From assembly GCA_030737835.1 (NCBI GenBank), contig CM060855.1, positions 5,326,478 through 5,390,477 of the forward strand: a DNA stretch of 64,000 bases, in the 5' to 3' direction. The notes under the pieces were generated by a model that was not told the DNA's origin, did no database searches, and worked only from the letters and a program-made list of their open reading frames with translations. Both the position numbers and the translations under genes were made by a program. Below, piece after piece: positions 61,801-64,000 of the stretch (positions are counted from its first letter, which is position 1; each line of letters starts with the position of its first letter). Origin of the DNA: Acorus gramineus. Taxonomy: Eukaryota; Streptophyta; Magnoliopsida; Acorales; Acoraceae.

Positions 61801-63264
61801 TGTTAACTTTGTTAACAATTATAATGTAATAATATATTTGAATGAAATACTAACAATACAATGAGTTAAATATTTATAGATAAACAACAAAACATTGACA
61901 TTTGCTATTTCAAAGCATGTATATGCATATTAGCTAAGCGTTTTTTAATTAAAAAAAAAGCACAATACATTGGCAATATCCCACGAGAAATTCAATTTCT
62001 CACGATAAATTCAATTTCTCGTGAAAATATCGATAATTTTTTTATATTTAGTGATTTGCTCCTAGAAATCGATATATCAATATATCGATCGATATTTAAA
62101 ACCAAATTTTGGTGACCATCGCACTACTCATCCCAAAGATAAAAAAGTAAAAAAAATTACTATGTCATCATGCTCAAAAGGCACTGATATCTATCGTTCC
62201 AAGATGAACATCCTTTTTCACCATAGTAAATCATTTCTGAATTTCCTAAAAAAATAAAAACCAAAAAAGTCTAAATTTAACAATTGTATAAGTTGTTGCA
62301 TTCAATTGTCTGCTAAGAATACTTGCATATAATCCTTCAACTATTTTATTAAAAACTGAATTCAGAGTGTAGACATATTTGCCTGTTAAACTTGAATATC
62401 TTCAAAAATTTACATGAAACATATAAACAAAGGATAAAAAATGCAAGCACGTTAACAACTAAATTCAAAAATACAAAAATGATTAGAAAACACCTTTGAG
62501 TATTGTGTTAAGCGAATTCTAGAGTCATGTAAGTGATTGTCGCCGAGTACACGAAGACTGCCCATGGGATGATCTTTCATGAGATCCAAAATCAAATTCA
62601 CACTATCATAAGCGAGCTTTGAAAAGAAAATGCTCCGTCTTTGACCTATACGCACATATAACCAGTATGGTTTTAGCTGATAATAATGACTTAAAATTCT
62701 TCTTCTCAGTTGACGGATTAATTCATATAATGAGCAAACCTGCAACAAAATCCAAAGGCAGAAAGCAAATCCGAACCTGGTCAAGAAAAAAAGTTTAGTT
62801 ATGCTCCAAATAATCACATTTAAAGAGTAGTATGGACTCCAATGGTCCATGCACGTAAACTAATCCAAGTACAGCAATTTGAGGACAGATTTATCCTTTT
62901 ATTAGTCATGAGCATCAAGATAAAAAAATCTATGACAGGGGAACTCCAGTAGGGATTAGAGATATGCCATAAAACTAACCAAATTTTTCCCACCGTACCA
63001 TATTTAGAATACTTATAAATTCATTTCCCTGGTTGGAAACAGAACACTCCCAAGATTTTGCATTACTGGCAAGCCATTCTAGAAGACCCTCGCAAAGTTG
63101 TTTCTCACTGTACATCATATGAATTTAGAATCTCCAACATCAATAACCAAATGTAATGGCAGAATGAAACCAAACCTGTCAACTGTCAGCTGAGGGTCTT
63201 CCAAACATGCGTGTAAGCACGAGTAAGGTACATCAATAAATGATCTAGAAGATATGGCCCATGC
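55900..63264 (-). CDS. FBL11: BTB/POZ and leucine-rich-repeat protein, FBL11 type (5' end outside window)
   Basis: Fourteen exons read here: 63176-63264, 62999-63107, 62740-62776, 62494-62645, 60119-60647, 59534-59815, 59123-59268, 57882-58226, 57567-57810, 57426-57481, 56790-56870, 56330-56374, 56154-56222 and 55900-56070. All phases agree, giving 784 residues; roughly 150 N-terminal residues with most of the BTB domain lie beyond the right edge. Early exons match the BACK-like part (SEKQLCEGLLEWLA, then FSKLAYDSVNLIL). The middle is a series of LRRs of the cysteine-containing type (DLSKCPKL, YINLNGCSSITDLAI, LIELSLSGCQLL). The end is conserved (IARCKKW, TVVKERV). By homology it may act as a substrate adaptor of a ubiquitin ligase, which is inferred from domains only. 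Confidence 0.9.
61301..62106. mobile_element. Probable transposon with GTTTTAAATATCGA ends in an FBL11 intron
   Basis: GTTTTAAATATCGA at 61306-61319 and its exact reverse complement at 62089-62102 enclose 0.8 kb of AT-rich DNA. Flanks AATTTGGTG and ATTTTGGTG agree at 8 of 9. Repeated TCGATATAT motifs make both arms palindromic. No transposase was seen. Confidence 0.65.
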
Positions 63265-63302
63265 CTGTAAATATCCAAAGTCCTCAATTAGTTTCCTGAA
63301 CT

Positions 63303-64000
63303 ATGAAAATTTATTCCCTACTAATAAGAACAAGGGGAGATTACAAAAACTACTGTGGAATAAAACTCATGAATCATACTATGAGACTACAGGATAAAGT
63401 GATCAATCATAGAATAGACATAAGACAAAACTCCCTGACAATCAATTCGGTTTTATGCCAGGGAGATGAACTACAGAAGCTAGAGAATGCATATGATATT
63501 CAAGAATTTATAAGTATGATAGAGTAGTAAGTAGTATTGTAACAGTTTGAGGGGACGAGTGAATTTTTATCATGATAGGCTTACATCAAAGGTAGGTGAT
63601 TGAGTCCATACAACTTTACATTAGTCGTGGATGAATTTACTAGAAACATTCAAGATGAGATTCCTTGGTGTATGTTATTTAATGACAAATTTAACCCTAA
63701 GATGGATCAATGCAAAGAAGTTCTGAAATTAAGGACTTTAAATTAAAGAGGACAAATAAAGAATACATGAAATATTACTATAACAAGAAAATAAAAGGAA
63801 CTAATGGAATAATCAGTGTTGATATACACGAGATACCTAAGAATTAGTGTTTTCATTATTTGACATTCATTATTCACAAATAAGATGCAATTGACAAGGA
63901 CATCATTGTAGAATTAAACCAAAGCCGAAGTAGAGAAGTGCAACTGAAATATTATGTGATTGTTACCCATGAAACAGAAAAATTTTATAAGATATTTAAT
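63303..64000 (+). mobile_element. LINE (non-LTR retrotransposon) relic, reverse-transcriptase part
   Basis: In broken plus-strand frames, RT motifs are readable: KNKGDYKNYCGIKLMNHT (near 63330-63390), NQFGFMPG (about 63442-63465), and SPYLFTLVVDEFTRNIQDEIPW-type sequence (about 63600-63680). These are regions of plant LINE reverse transcriptases. Frame shifts, deletions and stops make it inactive. It lies in the intron upstream of the first visible FBL11 exon and continues past the edge. Confidence 0.75.

Overview
This is nuclear DNA of a flowering plant. Genes are split by GT-AG introns, long AT-rich gene-poor stretches are full of short inverted-repeat transposons, and the protein families (root-cap domain, bZIP, CCH-type copper chaperone, AHP phosphotransfer protein, FBL11) are plant ones. 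Several first exons are very GC-rich (root-cap genes, aldo/keto reductase), which leans towards a non-grass monocot or early-diverging angiosperm, but that is a guess. All exon models were assembled by eye from splice sites, reading phase and remembered family similarity; no alignment was run.

Layout. 0-9.6 kb: three root-cap-domain loci. Gene A (minus, runs off the left edge) and a broken copy (plus) form a head-to-head inverted duplication; the broken copy carries a 356-bp hAT MITE in exon 1. Gene B (minus) is intact. 10.2-11.2 kb: a 982-bp hAT element carrying a captured piece of a host gene. 12.2-16.4 kb: a six-exon bZIP gene (minus) with isoleucine in place of a key basic-region residue. 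16.7-21.1 kb: a cluster of hAT, Tourist-like and Mutator-like MITEs, most with readable target-site duplications. 22.3-26.5 kb: a CCH copper chaperone gene (plus) whose first intron is expanded by a higher-order tandem repeat. 26.0-30.4 kb: a tandem duplication of the 3' part of that locus, the second copy lacking the last exon and carrying two further MITEs. 30.6-34.0 kb: a long-TIR Mutator-like element with a nested Tourist-like element, then two more MITEs. 34.3-38.8 kb: a histidine phosphotransfer protein gene (plus). 40.3-46.8 kb: a twin-CX9C protein gene (minus), with a decayed intronless MBD gene copy inside its second intron, itself split by a SINE-like insert. 48.4-54.5 kb: a chloroplast-type aldo/keto reductase (minus) with two interchangeable first exons. 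55.9-64 kb: the C-terminal 784 residues of an FBL11-type BTB/LRR protein (minus), with a LINE relic at the right edge.

The genes are unrelated housekeeping, signalling and stress genes, not an operon or pathway cluster. The most informative structure is the nested, datable mobile-element history: 8-bp duplications for hAT, 9-bp for Mutator-like and TAA/TTA for Tourist-like elements, some confirmed by an empty site in a paralogous copy inside the same window. The best functional leads are the two alternative first exons of the aldo/keto reductase, the inverted root-cap pair as a possible small-RNA source, the gene fragment captured by the hAT element, and the evenly spaced cysteines of the CX9C protein.
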